DNA from: Nephromyces sp. MM_2019
Lineage: Eukaryota > Apicomplexa > Aconoidasida > Nephromycida
Length of the DNA stretch: 41,587 nt
Direction of reading: 5' to 3'
Assembly (NCBI GenBank): GCA_015657535.1
Contig: JADHZB010001446.1
Location: 1 to 41,587, forward strand
Below, in pieces: positions 1 through 12,735 of the stretch. A program made the translations under genes and the position numbers. The notes beneath the pieces are model-generated. The model was not told the DNA's origin and ran no database searches. It saw only the letters and a program-made list of their open reading frames with translations. Positions within the stretch are counted from its first letter, which is position 1; each line of letters starts with the position of its first letter.

Positions 1-234
1 CCCCCCCCCTTATTCAAATTGTAGCTCCTCCTCTACTTATACTTTGCAGTGTATATACACTAGGGCAAGCGGATATCACGAGCGTCTCATACATAAAGTC
101 ACTTTTTTGCCGTTGTGGCTGCTTGATTGAGAATTTCTATAGCTTTTGTGTTTAAGGTTTTTGGTGTATTTTTTGTCTTTGAGATTGCTAGTATTAAGTG
201 ATTTACTCGCTTTCCTTGCTGCTTTCTTCCTATT

Positions 235-250
235 TATATATATATATATA
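235..250. repeat. (TA)n microsatellite
   Basis: An uninterrupted TA dinucleotide run of about eight copies inside a T-rich stretch. No function is apparent. Confidence 0.8.
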
Positions 251-935
251 GTGAAAACAACCTCTATGTGGCGGCAAGCACACGCCTTAAAATGCCGCAA
301 GATAACAAAGATTTGCAGTAGGTGTGTATAACGTGCAGTGTAAATTGAGGGATGGATACATGAAGAAGTAGTTAACTCTTGAAGCACTAGGAGCGGTTTT
401 TTTCTGTGTATTTTTTTCCCCCCGTAGCACCCTAGACTGCCATTTTTGCGTACACACACAAGCGCATCTGTGTGTGTGTGTCTTTAGGCGCTTTTTTCTA
501 AGCAAAACGGAATCTTCCGCAAGCTCTGCAATCAATCTGGAATATATCGGCTGGATGACTAATTTTGAAGGATAACTATCTTTTTTTTGTCATTGAATCA
601 GCAGTTTATGCCTCAAGTTAATTTAAAATGATGAAAGCATTACCTTGGCGTCGGCATTTTCCCTACTTTTCTACGAGAAAGGTTGCAGAAAGCCCCAATA
701 AACACAAGTTTACTAAGAACTCTTTCATATATATTAATGGCAGCCGTATTTTTGCCCGCTTCCTTTTGGGGATAATGTGTTTGCTCTGTTTCTTACGAAG
801 AAGAGTAGTCGACGTTTCGAGTGTGCAGCTTTGTGGATCACCACTGGACAGCTCCAGCTGTTGAGAGACTGTCCTTTTTTCTTATTATTTGTTACCTTTC
901 TAGAAAATGTATTTCAATTGCACCAGGCTCTAGTG

Positions 936-1113
936 GTATGTGTGTGTATACATATGAATTGCACCCAGCTGCATGTGTGTGCGTGTGTGTGTCCTATTTT
1001 TGCTGTGTGTGCCAGCTTATGTGTGCGTGTGTGCGTGTTTCTGCTAATGTGTGCGTGTGTTTCTGCGTGTGTCCGTGTTTTTGTTCTGTGCATGTTTTGT
1101 CTTGTGCGGGAGT
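936..1113. repeat. Degenerate (TG)n microsatellite
   Basis: About 180 bp dominated by TG dinucleotides, interrupted by TGCG and short other words. Translated on the plus strand it gives Cys/Val-rich artefact frames, and on the minus strand His/Thr-rich ones. I treat it as simple-sequence DNA, not coding. Confidence 0.8.
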
Positions 1114-1661
1114 GTGCTTAGAGCTAACGCTATCGTCAATTCGTTCATTACCTTTTTTTTGCAAAGAGTAAAGCATTTTGTGACCGAATGTGTGGTGTTT
1201 GAGCAAATGACATGATAGTTTTACAAAAGCATTAAAAATCTAATATTGAAGTGATTTATTAGTTATCTGGTGAATTTTTCATCAGTAACTTTTCGAATTT
1301 GCCGCTCAACGCATAACGTGTCCTTATTAGGTTCCTTCCTAATGATTCCGTAATGGGATGAGGGATTTTAGTCGTAAAAACACACTGCCTCTTCATCATT
1401 TTCCTAAATTTGCCCATATTTTACCCCGAGGTTGCGCCGCTTTGAAGTTATGAAACAGTCTTACTATTCTGGGGACCCCGTCAAGTGCAAACAGCTGAAG
1501 TGACTTTAAGGAATTTGTGTGCGCTGCATTAAAGTTTTACTTTTTGTTTTGTTTTGCCTATTGCGTGTATTCGTCTTCACAAAGGGTATTCAGCTGTCGG
1601 CAGTGAAGTCTATATTGCTGCAGAAAGTGTATACTGGCGGATGTGTCACTTCCTCTTCTTG

Positions 1662-1769
1662 AGCTTACCTTTTAGCTTTCACATAGCTTGCAACTGACAT
1701 TCAAACAAGCTTGAATTCCTCCTCCTTAGCTTGCCTTTTAACAGCTTTCTTGTGGGTTGCAACTGACAT
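1662..1769. repeat. Imperfect direct repeat, two copies
   Basis: Two diverged copies about 66-69 bp apart. Each begins AGCTT(A/G)CCTTTTA and ends with the identical 13-mer TTGCAACTGACAT (1688-1700 and 1757-1769). It looks like an old local duplication. Confidence 0.6.
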
Positions 1770-3915
1770 GCGAAAGAAATTTATATAGTGCATCCCTTCG
1801 GTTCGATATAGGCTCTTGCTTGCCGATATCTGCTACCCTGCTCATCTTGAAGGTACTATGCAGCGTAGCAATGGCTGCTATAGAGCGTTTTCGAAGCTCT
1901 ACTTACATTGTTCTTCACGGCTAAGTCAGTATGTGATGTTTGATTAACGGTACGGCAACTACCTTTCTAGCTCGCATGCAAGACCGGTAGGACATGTTTG
2001 CGAGTATTGGTAGGAGTATGAAAATTATCACGACGATGAATTCCTCCTAAAGTGGGGGGGTTTGCGCCCTAACGTGCTTTTGCTCTGAAATTTTCCCACG
2101 AGTAGTTTTTGCTAAAAGTATATGCAGAAGACAGCCACTGTTGTAAATGTACTAGATATATATCGATAAAGCCTCCAGCATAAAGCCTAAACATCCGAAA
2201 AACCTGGGAAATGCTGCTAAAAAACTGAATTTTATCCCTTACGCTAATTTCAAAAGCACATAAAGAGAGACTTTTTTTGTGGTGGTGATAGAACTGACTT
2301 TTCAGTTTAATTAATTCATTTTGTAAGCTAGTCTGTGTCATTTTTTTAAGGAGACTTTCGGGCGTTCGAGACTATTTAGGCCTCAATGGGAGCCACTTTG
2401 TCAACTAGTAATCTTTTCTCCACATAGAAGATAATGAGGAATGATGGCCTTCCGGGAAACCTGCGGAATTCAAGTTTTTTCAAGCAATACGATTTAGCTG
2501 ATGCATGAACCGTCTCTCTTCCGTCACTATCCGACACCTTATCAGCCAAAGGCGTAGATTTCTTCTAGATTGGTTGTTTTTATCTGCATTATTTCCTTCG
2601 CTTTCCATAGAAAACGATGCTAATAATAAACAAGGATTTTATTAAAATTAAATCCGATATTATCTCCTATTAAAATTACTTCCTCACGCTGCGCCCCAAA
2701 TCGTGACTCGATACCAGCATGTATCACAGCAAGACCTCCGTGGGTTACATGCAAATCGTTTGCAGTGATTTGGACTTGCTTAGAGATTGCTTTTCTCCGT
2801 TGTCTCTGGTGAATACTGTTGCTTTGTCGTTACTTGGTAGTGATAGAGCTTCTTAGCTGATTCGAGTGTTCTACAAAGTACTTTTCTCTTGATTTATGGC
2901 GTTCTTGCCCCCCAAGAAGTCCTCCTGCTTCTTTTAAGGCGGGTTGCGTAAGAATACTAGCGCCTGATGAAGTTTTGTACTATGGTATAGCCATTTTCAA
3001 CCTAAATTTTGTAAAAATTAGCTGGGCGAGCACTTAGCTTGGCTGAGGTAGTTTCCCTTATCAAATAGCTAGCGTTGTTTTTGTGAAGCCGGAAATTCTT
3101 CTAATTTTCTTACCTTGCAGCTCACACCTAATATGCGCGGTTATGCAGCGCATAGACGTTTTGTAGGACGACACATCCCCATTTTTAATCCGAGGTGTAG
3201 TTTGGATAATGCAAAGTTCACCAGATTAGGAAGTAAAAACCAAAAATATATCATATATTGAAATACAATTTTCATCGAATAATGAACTAAAAAGCACAAA
3301 TGCTTCTAGATTGGATGGCTAAGCGAAAAAGATTTATGCTTCTGTCAAGTGTGAAACACATCTTGCAGTTTCGTTATGTTGCTTAGCCGGGGTCATTACT
3401 TAGGGAGATTACGGAATATTCAGGATGAGGGAGGGCATGTATGCACAGCACGACAGGCATAGCAAGTGGAATAATAAAATACGAGAAATAGAGCAAGATT
3501 AAAGGCACGAATAAACTGTGCTGCTGCCGTGGCAGTCAATTGTATGCGGACTACTCGGTTTCATCCTACCAACTAAACAGCAGTTTATGCTCTTATGGAC
3601 CGACGGAAGAACATGCTTTATTTGGAATCATATCAGTAGCGCTCATTAAAACCTAGCCATTCCAACGAAATTTGAGGTTTCATCAAGAAATTTTTGGGTG
3701 TACATAAGGGGATATACTTAGAACGCTGTATAGGCAATAAATAACAACGAGGAACAACGCATTCCTTCAACGGCTAATTCGTACGAGTTTTTTCTGATAA
3801 AAAACTTCGGTTGTAAGTTAGGTAATAGCTGAATTATAATCATAGTTTCACTAGTGGCTGCCAACCACTTAATTACTGGTTTATTCCTTTTAACTTGCAG
3901 CGTAACTGGTTGTTT

Positions 3916-6900
3916 TTAAGTTGCTTGAAGGTACGGTTTTCCCAGATTTATATTACCCACACTATTCCTGAGCTTTATTGCCTGAGCATCTAAAAGTGAT
4001 ACAACAGATTCTGCCATCTCATTTTCCACTTTAATATACTGGATTTTCTCAAGATAATAGTTAGGAGTTCGTTTGAACTTAATATTACTTAGAAGGACCA
4101 CTGAGGGGCTCTGCGAAGGCTGTGCTTTCGCGCCCTTAAGATTCTCTGTAGGTTCATCTTTGTTAAGTTTTTCGATGCTGGACAATTTTTCAGCCTCCTC
4201 CATAAATGAAGACGCAATGCTACTTACGCTTATAGGAGTTAAGGGTATATAATCCTCTTCCGACCTGCATACATCAGCGGCTACTTCTTGCCGTTGGGAT
4301 TCGCTCTCTTGCTGATATCCTGAGTCACCGCTTACTTGTACGGAGGCACGCGAATTTTTTGGCTCGGACGAATATTCTGCAGCTTTCAAAATTTCCATTG
4401 AGCTTTCTGGAATCTGTGCTGCTGCGCATAACTTTATATCAAGCTCTCGCTTTTCATTGTCAGTGCTGTTTGGGTTTCTGGCATTCATGGCCTCTCCGTG
4501 GTACAGATCCACTCGCAATAGCGTCTGTATTCTTTCCTTGGCGTGCATATACTCTTTGCTGAACAGCTGCAGCATTGCTGCGTTTCCTTGCCTACACAAT
4601 GTCCCTTGAATTCTCCGTATAAGACTCTGCTGCTCCATGATGAGACCCATGGTTCTTTTTAAGTTATCTTCCAGCCACTCAGTGTAGTCCTGAGTATCTT
4701 TAAATTTTTGTGCTATCATGCCACTGCAATTTTCCTGTTCGCTAATTAAGCGCCTGTTGACTTCTTGCAGCTCAACACTTGCGTTGCGTTTCTGTAGCTC
4801 AATTGTCCTCTTCCACTCATTCCATTGCGTCGTTATTATTTCCCTAGCTGCTTTGACATCGCTTGTAAGATCCTCTGAGTAGAAGCAATAGAAAACTAAA
4901 GTGATGTTTCTTGCATTTTTAATGCTGCTTCAACATGGCGTACTTACTAGGCGCTACACAGAGTTATATTTGAAAGCTGAAATATCTATGCCGTACAATT
5001 TGGCAACTAGTTATCATATCGAGCTGATAATCGCAGTTTCTTTGCTCATAGCTTTTTCACGAATCACACGCAGCGCATCATGCATTGCAAGAATACAGCA
5101 CTCCCAACGCGGCCCATACGATAATTCCCTGCAGAGCTCCAACATATTCTTGAATAGAAAAATCCTTAAGTAAAAGCCATCAAAAAACTTCGATTTCTTT
5201 TGTCAGCTTTACAGTATGCCGTGTTTTCTGAACTTAAAATTCGTGACCTTTGAAGGCATCCCAGAACAGACAGCTTTATAAGAACAAACCATGAGCCACA
5301 ATTTGTATCCTACCTACAAAAATTTATTATAAGCAGGTACAAATACTTTCGAGCACCTGCCACCGCTTTACATAGTAACTTATAAAAGCAATTAATAAGA
5401 TGGCTGTTCGGACGTGATGGCAGGACCGCGGTGGCACTGAAATATTCTCACTAAAAAATACCAACTACCCAGGGTACGCCCCCTTCAAATACTAACAAGT
5501 GTCGTAGCAGCTGCTTCATAAAGTCAATAATGCTCCTATCAACATCATATTTATGGGGCTAATGCTTTGGTTGATTTAAAGAAGCTCTTCCGCATGTGGA
5601 ATTCCAATATTCTACTCAACTTAATGCCTTGTGTTTCACCAATGCCATGTCTTGTGGTACTTTTTCTGCGCCGCGAACCTTCCTATTGTTTGCCAAGATT
5701 TTATATAAGGAGCTAAAGATTTTCGATGATGCCTACGTGCCTCCTAGAAGATACAGGTTGCTATACTCAAAGAAGCTGTTAGGTATTGTACATTTGTTAC
5801 TCGGAGTAAACTTTGCTTGTTTTATATGTTAATGCAACTCCATGGTGGATAGAGCAGAAAAGGCAATGTGTTCTGCTGAGCATCTGATGAAGTCACGACT
5901 ATTATCCGAAGAAGCATTTTTCGTATTCTCTACTTATATGCATGGCCTTACGAGGTAAGGCTTGCTCCAAGAATGGGCAGATATGTATTAAGCTGCTAAG
6001 AGAGGAGGCAAGCCTGTTATGTCTTACCTAGCTTTTCAATGGACTCCATGACACCTTCATTTCTTATGGTGTTCCATGCCACCTGCAGATCCTCTAAGTG
6101 ATGTGTCCTATGTATTCCGTGAATGCTGCACAGTGCGCAGAGGCAGAAAGCGTCGCACGAATGACAATATAATTGAACCGGTTCGTCAATATGAATGGGA
6201 CACGCTATGTTGATCTTTGCTGCGTTACGTGTGGCGAAGTATTTCTCATCGTTAAGGCTGACCAGCGGCTTTAAAATGTTGCTCAGCTGGCCGTAGGTGA
6301 AGCTTTTTTCGGAGGATGTTTCATCGTCTCTAGTTCCCGCAGAGTCACTGTGAATTTCAGTTGCACCATAGGGCACCACTCTGCCATCATTGATATCGCA
6401 AGGTCGAGATAATACATCAGGTTCCAATGATTGCAGTAAATACGACTCGTCTGATGAGTAAAAATCTGATGAAGGCTGCAAAACTATGGAATTGGCGTCT
6501 TCATACTCCTCGTCTATGCTCTGCATATCCTGAACGCCACCAAGATTGGCATCGCTCGGCTGTGCCTCTTTCAAGCGAAAATAATGCTGGGTATACCTAG
6601 CATCTGCTGTAGCATCAACGTTTTCCTTATGCTCTCTGAGGTTGCACAAAACCTGGGGTAGTGCTCGGTTAACCTTTTGAAAGGCTTCCTTTAAGCAGTT
6701 CGACACAGCAGCCGTTTCACAGTTTTTATAAGCATGACTCCACGCCGTCTGCGAGTCGTAACGTTCCTGATTATCGAGACTTACGGTGGCGCCAGGGCTG
6801 TTTATCCTCCTCACCGAATCCCCACCACGATATGTAGACTGCGTATGGTCGAGGTTGTTCTTGTCGCAAAGTTCTCCAAGGTTCAAAATCCTTTTCGCTC

Positions 6901-7363
6901 GCCTCCCTGATAGCATTTCTAGTTGCTCGCGATCGATCTTTGTAGTTATCTTACAAATCTCACATTCTATAGTTGCCCTAGGAGTTTTCCTTAATCTCCC
7001 TGCTAACTTCGCTAGCTTGTCCGCATTATCAAGCGGAGTGTTCCGAAGAAGAAATTTTAGGTATGCATATAGCTTCTGCTGCTGTGACATCAACGGAAAT
7101 ATTGCGCTAGATGCGCAAATAAGGCAAAGATGATGCCTACATTGCATCCACAGCACTTCTTCCGCTTTTTTACCGCATTTACTGCATACATTGGACCCGG
7201 CAGGTATATTTCGATCGGGGAAATGTGATGCTTCACTTAGTGCTCGGGAAATTGTCTCACTTTCATCATCGCCAGAAGGCATTACAGAGCTTTCAAAGTG
7301 CGGCATGCACAAATCGAAAAATGCAGGATTTTCCATGCGAGATGCCCTGATACCCCTCATCAC
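3916..7363 (-). CDS. TRIM-like RING/B-box/coiled-coil zinc-finger protein
   Basis: Probable ubiquitin-ligase or scaffold protein of 764 residues. It joins exon 1 (7363 down to 6028) to exon 2 (4874 down to 3916). The donor is CTAG/gtaaga, the acceptor is ctactcag/AG, and phase 1 is kept across the 1,153-bp intron. A RING-like finger uses C60, C63, C75, H77, C80, C83, C134 and C137 in C3HC4 order, but the last pair follows a loop of 50 residues, longer than usual. A B-box of type 2 runs from about 388 to 422 (CPIH, CHSC, CALC, then an H-x2-H end). Exon 2 opens with a helical, probably coiled-coil stretch (about 446-570). A polar Ser/Glu-rich tail follows, containing EEDYIPLTP. The order RING, B-box, coiled coil is that of TRIM proteins. 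No C-terminal reader domain such as SPRY or NHL is visible. The start could be Met1, Met2 or Met10. The finger type and gene model are well supported. Ligase activity is inference. Confidence 0.82.
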
Positions 7364-10300
7364 GGCAGCCGCCTTCTATTTTGGCATTCACGCAGAAAAT
7401 CACCCCACATTAAGAGATTTAGTCACGCCATAACTCTATACGGCATTCACAGCCAGAATTAACACTCCAAGCCGTAATTTTCCTGTTATTACATAATGCG
7501 ATAAACATTGCACTGGCTATTCACGCATATACTCAGATATGTAGCTTATGGCGCAACCAATTGGTATTTAAGCTACCAGTCTCGTAATAGCATGCTTTAT
7601 TCAAAGTGGAATGGCTGTTATTGAGCTAATAATCACCTCTACGGATTTAAGCATGCATGTATTCACTTGATAGCAATTAATGCCATGATTAAGCACTAAG
7701 ATTAGAAAAATTTCTATCAACACCCAGTAATAGTTATATTTCCGAATTGATGAATTGGACGACCATGGCTGAGAATCATTTTTCCTGCAACAGAAGCAAA
7801 AGAGAATGGTTTCAATTGGGATACAATTAGAAATAAGGGGACCTAGTATTTAAAAAAGGTAAATGAATTTAGGCCTCGATAAACCCCGGATTAAGTTCCC
7901 GTTTATCATAGGTACTTACATTAAGAGTAACTAGGCGTCATTTTTGTAGCGCCTATGGATGCGCAGGAAGCGGGCATGTGCAATAGTTAATTACAATACG
8001 GCGGAAGGTTCTGTGAAGCTAGCATTTAATCTTCTACTGGAATGGGACTACAGGGGCAACTTCGCTTTAAGTAGCTGGAATATACAGGGAATATATTATA
8101 TCTGTTTGCTGAATGACAAGCTTGATGCCAATGAACGTGCTGACTTCATGGTATTCACCAATTCTGCAGGAATAGGATAATATTGAGGTGTTCAATAGTT
8201 ACCGTGCTGCAGCCATTCTATGCACCTATGATCGTTTAAATATCACCTTCTGAGTGTGCCTTTTAATCACATTATGGCGCTGTAGTTCAGACAGGTGGCT
8301 TTGCCGCATTCATTATCTCTACTATTTACTTTCCGGCACTAATACTTTTACCCTTCAGAATGATCAAGAATACTTTAAATCCTGGAGTAGAAAGAGGATA
8401 TCTATAGCTAAGTTCAGCTAAGGCAGCCATGAAAGCTTTCTGAGCTATTTCATAACCGTAAGCTTCATAATAGACCAGTAGTATTCAAGACCCGGTGCTT
8501 GTGTAAAGCCTCTGGCCGGGGAGTTTGTCTTTACTATGTATAAAAAATTCTGCGCGTGTCTCTTTGCTATTATTCTTTGTTTGAAGCATGGAACTCGTCC
8601 TTGCAGCAAGACATCGCTAGCTTGAATAAAAAATCTTTTTCATCGCGCTACCTTCTATCCTCAAAAGATTTTTTAGGTTGCTCTCTTTAAAAATGAGAAG
8701 CACCTAAGCGTGCTATCGGATGTTGGCACTCTAATTTTATACTTCTCCTCTGAAATACTCTTGAGCCTAGTTTTTTCTAAGGTACGACTCACTTTATAGT
8801 ATCGCAGATTCACCTGTTTTTCAGAGGATTCATGGGGGGTTTAACTAGAACCTGCTATTCGTCAGATAACTGAAAATGTGGCATATTCGAATTAGTCCGA
8901 TTGTGCCTATATGGCTAAACTTTAAAATATGAGGAGTTTACTCAAGGTAAACCCGCTAGAATTTAACGGTTTCTTCAAACGTTGAATATTCTTGGCCATG
9001 GCATGCTGAAAGGCTTCTAAATAAGCCTGTCTACGAGACCAGCCTACCGGAACATTAGTGTGAAGCTAGAGCTAGGTACACTGAAGATTGGTAGGGGCAC
9101 ATCCATACAATAGGGTGCCTTGGTGTGATTCCTCCTTTTATTAGCTAATTTAAACATATAACGAACTTAGTTACTGCCAAAATGAGACCCTCGATTCCTC
9201 CTGGGGTACATTATACGTTATAGGAAGTTAAAAGGTTTAGTATAACCTTTCCAGATTCAGACTTAAGCAGCTGTAGAGCTCATGCTGTAACTTCTCTAAG
9301 CCTTAGAGGAGGAAAATTTCCCAATGGCTCCTCATGGGTTTCTTAGTAGCTCTGACGAAAGTTACAATCATACGTTCGCCATACGGTTATCAAGTTAATT
9401 TAGCTAGTAGAGACACTTATTGAAGAGGTGAGGATTTTTCCCTCCCGCGCAGTCCATCTTCTGGATCTTCTTAATCAGCTGAATTCTTACTACATACCAT
9501 GCATTCATTTCCGTTAGCAGGAAGAGAACATCAAAGAAAAAGCTTTTTTGGAGAAAAGATATTCTCCTGTGTAGGTAATATTTAAATTTAAGAAACTACC
9601 CTAAGTAAAAACCATATGCGGGCAACCCAGCATATCTATGTTATTGAGCCAAGAAGTCAACTGCTGTGAAAAAAAATATTCAGAATTAAAACAATCGCTA
9701 CTATAATTTACGACAGCAATTTAAGCAAATCTGTTTACAGTGTTAGTCCCCCTTAAATAAATATCCGGTCTTCATACTGCTTTTTTCGACTTGGCGGCAG
9801 ATACAGAATTAGAGGTACCAACTGTCTCTTTCGACGTTAATACATATAGAGTGAATGATCATTGCATTATTTGAGAAAGCTCTTTTATTTAAGGTTCCAT
9901 TCTACAACATCGGGAAATAAAAAAAAGGCGAAATGAAGCTATAAAGCAGAAGGTTTTAGCTACTTATCTAACGACCACGCTTTAGGAATACATTATCCAG
10001 CGGAGATAGGGTTGAAGCAAGCCCAAGTAGTATTCAAAAAGCAATAAACTTTACCATGTACCAAAAAAAACATCAATAAACTTATCAGTAAGCGGAGCAG
10101 CAACTAGCTCCCAGCATGAGTATTTGAAAAGCATTGTAAGCAACTCTGACAATTCTTATAAACTAAGCCGTTAGCTATAAAGAGCTAAATGACACGAATT
10201 TTTTTTTTTACCGTTTTTGAGGCCAATGTGAGGTTGATTGTTGTGCTATAACAATAATCTTTGAGCCCAAAAATTACAACCATAAAAGCACATCTTAGGG

Positions 10301-12735
10301 CTCTTACAATTTAGTGAAGTTCTTGTACTGGTTTGAGCGACGAGAGTAATAGGAGTTTTAAGGGATTGCAATGACCATTGAAGAATGCAGAGTATCACAT
10401 GTTCAACCTTCAGTTGATACTAATGAATATCTTAATTCTCACGAAAGAGCACGCTGTACTGGTAATGTTACAGGCTAGTTCATATTACACTCTTAAAAAA
10501 GGCAACACTAATGGTCACCCGTAGTGTGGCATAGATTGAGCGCATTATGAAAATACAAATTTCTAAGGATTCATTTAATAAATCACACATTCACCACGCC
10601 AAACGGCGTGGAAAGACGCGTAAATCGCTAGGTAGGCTGATGATGAAATAAAGCGGTAACACAAGAAGCAATTTCTTTCTTCTTTTTGAGGATTAAGAGA
10701 AATTTCCAAATTTTGGCTAACAAAAAAAATACACTCTTTAGTAATGCGCACGCTTTCCCTGGACTGGCATAACTATTAACGATTTCCTTGTAGATGCGTA
10801 AAAAGCTGCTTGGCGTATAGGCAACCCTGAAAGATTATCCAACGAAATATTTCAGTGAAAATACGAAAAACAAGGACCGAAGCTGAGTCATCAACTACGA
10901 TGTGTCTTAAAACCAAAGACTGAGACAGCGTGTATTTCAAGTATACGTCAGCCAGGGAACATAGCAGAGGCACTATGATGGTACCATGATGGAGCATAAT
11001 GGTAGGAAGAAGCAACGCTATAAATATTCAGTATAGATTCTTGCGCATACTTAATTACTTCGAAGAAAAGTATGTTGGCGGTAAGTTCTCCAGCTGCTAT
11101 AATAGTTTTGCTCTCAGACTAGAATTACAACTTAGTTGCTGATCGCCTTCGCTTAGCTTTACGGCAAATTTTAATGACAGAAATCAGTCTATTTCTCGTA
11201 TTCCTGCAATGTATCTTAGTCTTTTAGCGTTCTAAGTAGAATTTTTCGCAAAATTTATTCCTTACTCAACAAAGCCTTTAACTTTTTATCGATCTGAAGC
11301 TTTGCTTACACCAATACCAATTGGCTCGCATCATAAGCATATTCGCAATATTTTTAACTTTTGCGTAGGTGCTGTTTAAGTAGTATCTATATACTTTCAA
11401 GCTGTACGCGAGATATACTTTGGGATTCTAAGTAGTTTATCTTTTCCAGCTCTTTCACTACGAGAACACCGATAACCACAAGAGACTGTAGATTCTGGGA
11501 TTTTGTATTATGCCTCTGAGGGTGCGTTAGGAATTCAGAATTGAGGCACTTTCAGACAAATGAATCGGCATCATGCCAGGGTAAATATCCCTCAATTAAA
11601 CCTTCATAATATAAGAATTAGTAGGGCCAAGCAGCGGACACAGGTTGTAAAAAGCAAGCAAATAACTATTAGATTCATTTTATGACAGGAAAGCGTATGC
11701 CAAGCGCAAAAATTTTTTCTTTACTCAGACTGATGCCGAAGTAAGTAGCGCAGCGGCAAATTTCCCTATGTCACGTTACTTCTAACTAGACAGCTTGACA
11801 AAGTGGTGTGGGGAAGTTTATTAATTTATTTGCACGGGGAACTACTTTAAAATCCAAAGCGCTGCAAAGGTATGTTGTATATGATATTCCGTGGTACAGT
11901 GAAGATACTATGCTGCCACTGTGAACCAAAGGGACAAGCTGTCCACAACTCCGTTGAAGCAGGTTCCCGTGCAAGTTTTCCTCGACTCTTTATTTTTACT
12001 CAAGGCTGAATCGGCTATATGCTGGAATAATCTGGCCACTTTCCTTAAGCTCACTATCACCAACGTGATTAAGTGTTTCTATTTATTTTTTTGAAATGCA
12101 CCCCTTCAGCATACAAGCCCAATTTTACTTGTCGAGTGATTGAGAATTAGTGCTCTTCCAATAGTGTGTGTACATCAGATCCAGGTAGGTCTCAGAAATG
12201 TTCACGACCAGAGGAGCAGTTCTATAGTTTTTAAGTTGTGTTCCGCGTAAAAAAAATTTTATACTAAGATTCCTGTCATTCACTGCCACACACGAAATTC
12301 CCTCCAACACGTCATGTGATGTCCTTCAGCAAAAAGCAACTATGCAGCGGTATGGCCTGAATTATACAAAATTTGCCAGTCAGCACTGAGAAAAACCCTT
12401 TGGATATATGTTTGGCGGTGCGCTACCGTTATTAACTATGTATACTACTTATAACTTTTTTTCTAATGGATCCAAATGCCTCTCGTTGGGTGTCCTTGGA
12501 TCATGATACAGCTATTCTAAATTAAGCATATTTTGATGAGCGAAAGATATTTTGGTACAAGCACAGGATCCAGTGATATGCTTTGCGCAAGGCACGTCAT
12601 TGTGGACTGTGCAAGCATGTGATCTCGGTGTCCTCCGTATTTCGAGAAAGCAGCTGGTGCCACTTCATCTACCCCATTGGCGCCAATTTAAGTTAAATAT
12701 AGGCGGAGTCACAAGCCCCACGGTATGGATTGAAA
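7364..12735. other. Long region without a firm gene
   Basis: About 5.4 kb of AT-rich DNA. It contains isolated plus-strand segments bounded by acceptor- and donor-like sites (7950-8150, 9521-9574, 11450-11487) that might be exons of an undetected gene or of the gene starting near 12736. I could not chain them. Minus-strand frames at 10776-11015, 11786-11974 and 12125-12310 are short and match nothing I know. A GC-rich hairpin lies at 10594-10611. A plus frame at 12552-12722 just before the next gene is possibly coding. Confidence 0.4.
10594..10611. other. Perfect 7-bp GC-rich inverted repeat
   Basis: CCACGCC, a four-base AAAC loop, then GGCGTGG. The arms are exact reverse complements and strikingly GC-rich against an AT-rich background. 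It could form a hairpin in RNA or mark a palindromic protein site. No T-tract follows directly. Confidence 0.6.

Larger units (their letters stand above)
1..3915. other. No recognised gene; AT-rich DNA with microsatellites
   Basis: I find no exon chain or recognisable protein here. The left edge is a run of nine C. Up to about 1,200 the plus strand is T- and TG-rich, like the sense strand of introns elsewhere in the window, so it could belong to a plus-strand transcript that starts outside. Open frames at 76-459 and 777-1171 come from low-complexity or TG-repeat sequence. A 90-codon minus frame at 2069-2341 has no family resemblance. The right end holds the 3' flank of the minus-strand zinc-finger gene. 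Confidence 0.5.

Noticed and set aside
76..459. 127-codon minus-strand open frame
   Set aside because: It runs through low-complexity A-rich sequence on the antisense strand of a T-rich region. It has no domain and Lys/Ser-rich composition typical of chance frames.
777..1171. Two overlapping Cys/Val-rich plus-strand frames
   Set aside because: They are translations of a degenerate TG microsatellite.
6786..7133. 115-codon plus-strand frame
   Set aside because: Shadow of exon 1 of the minus-strand zinc-finger gene, whose metal ligands confirm the coding strand.
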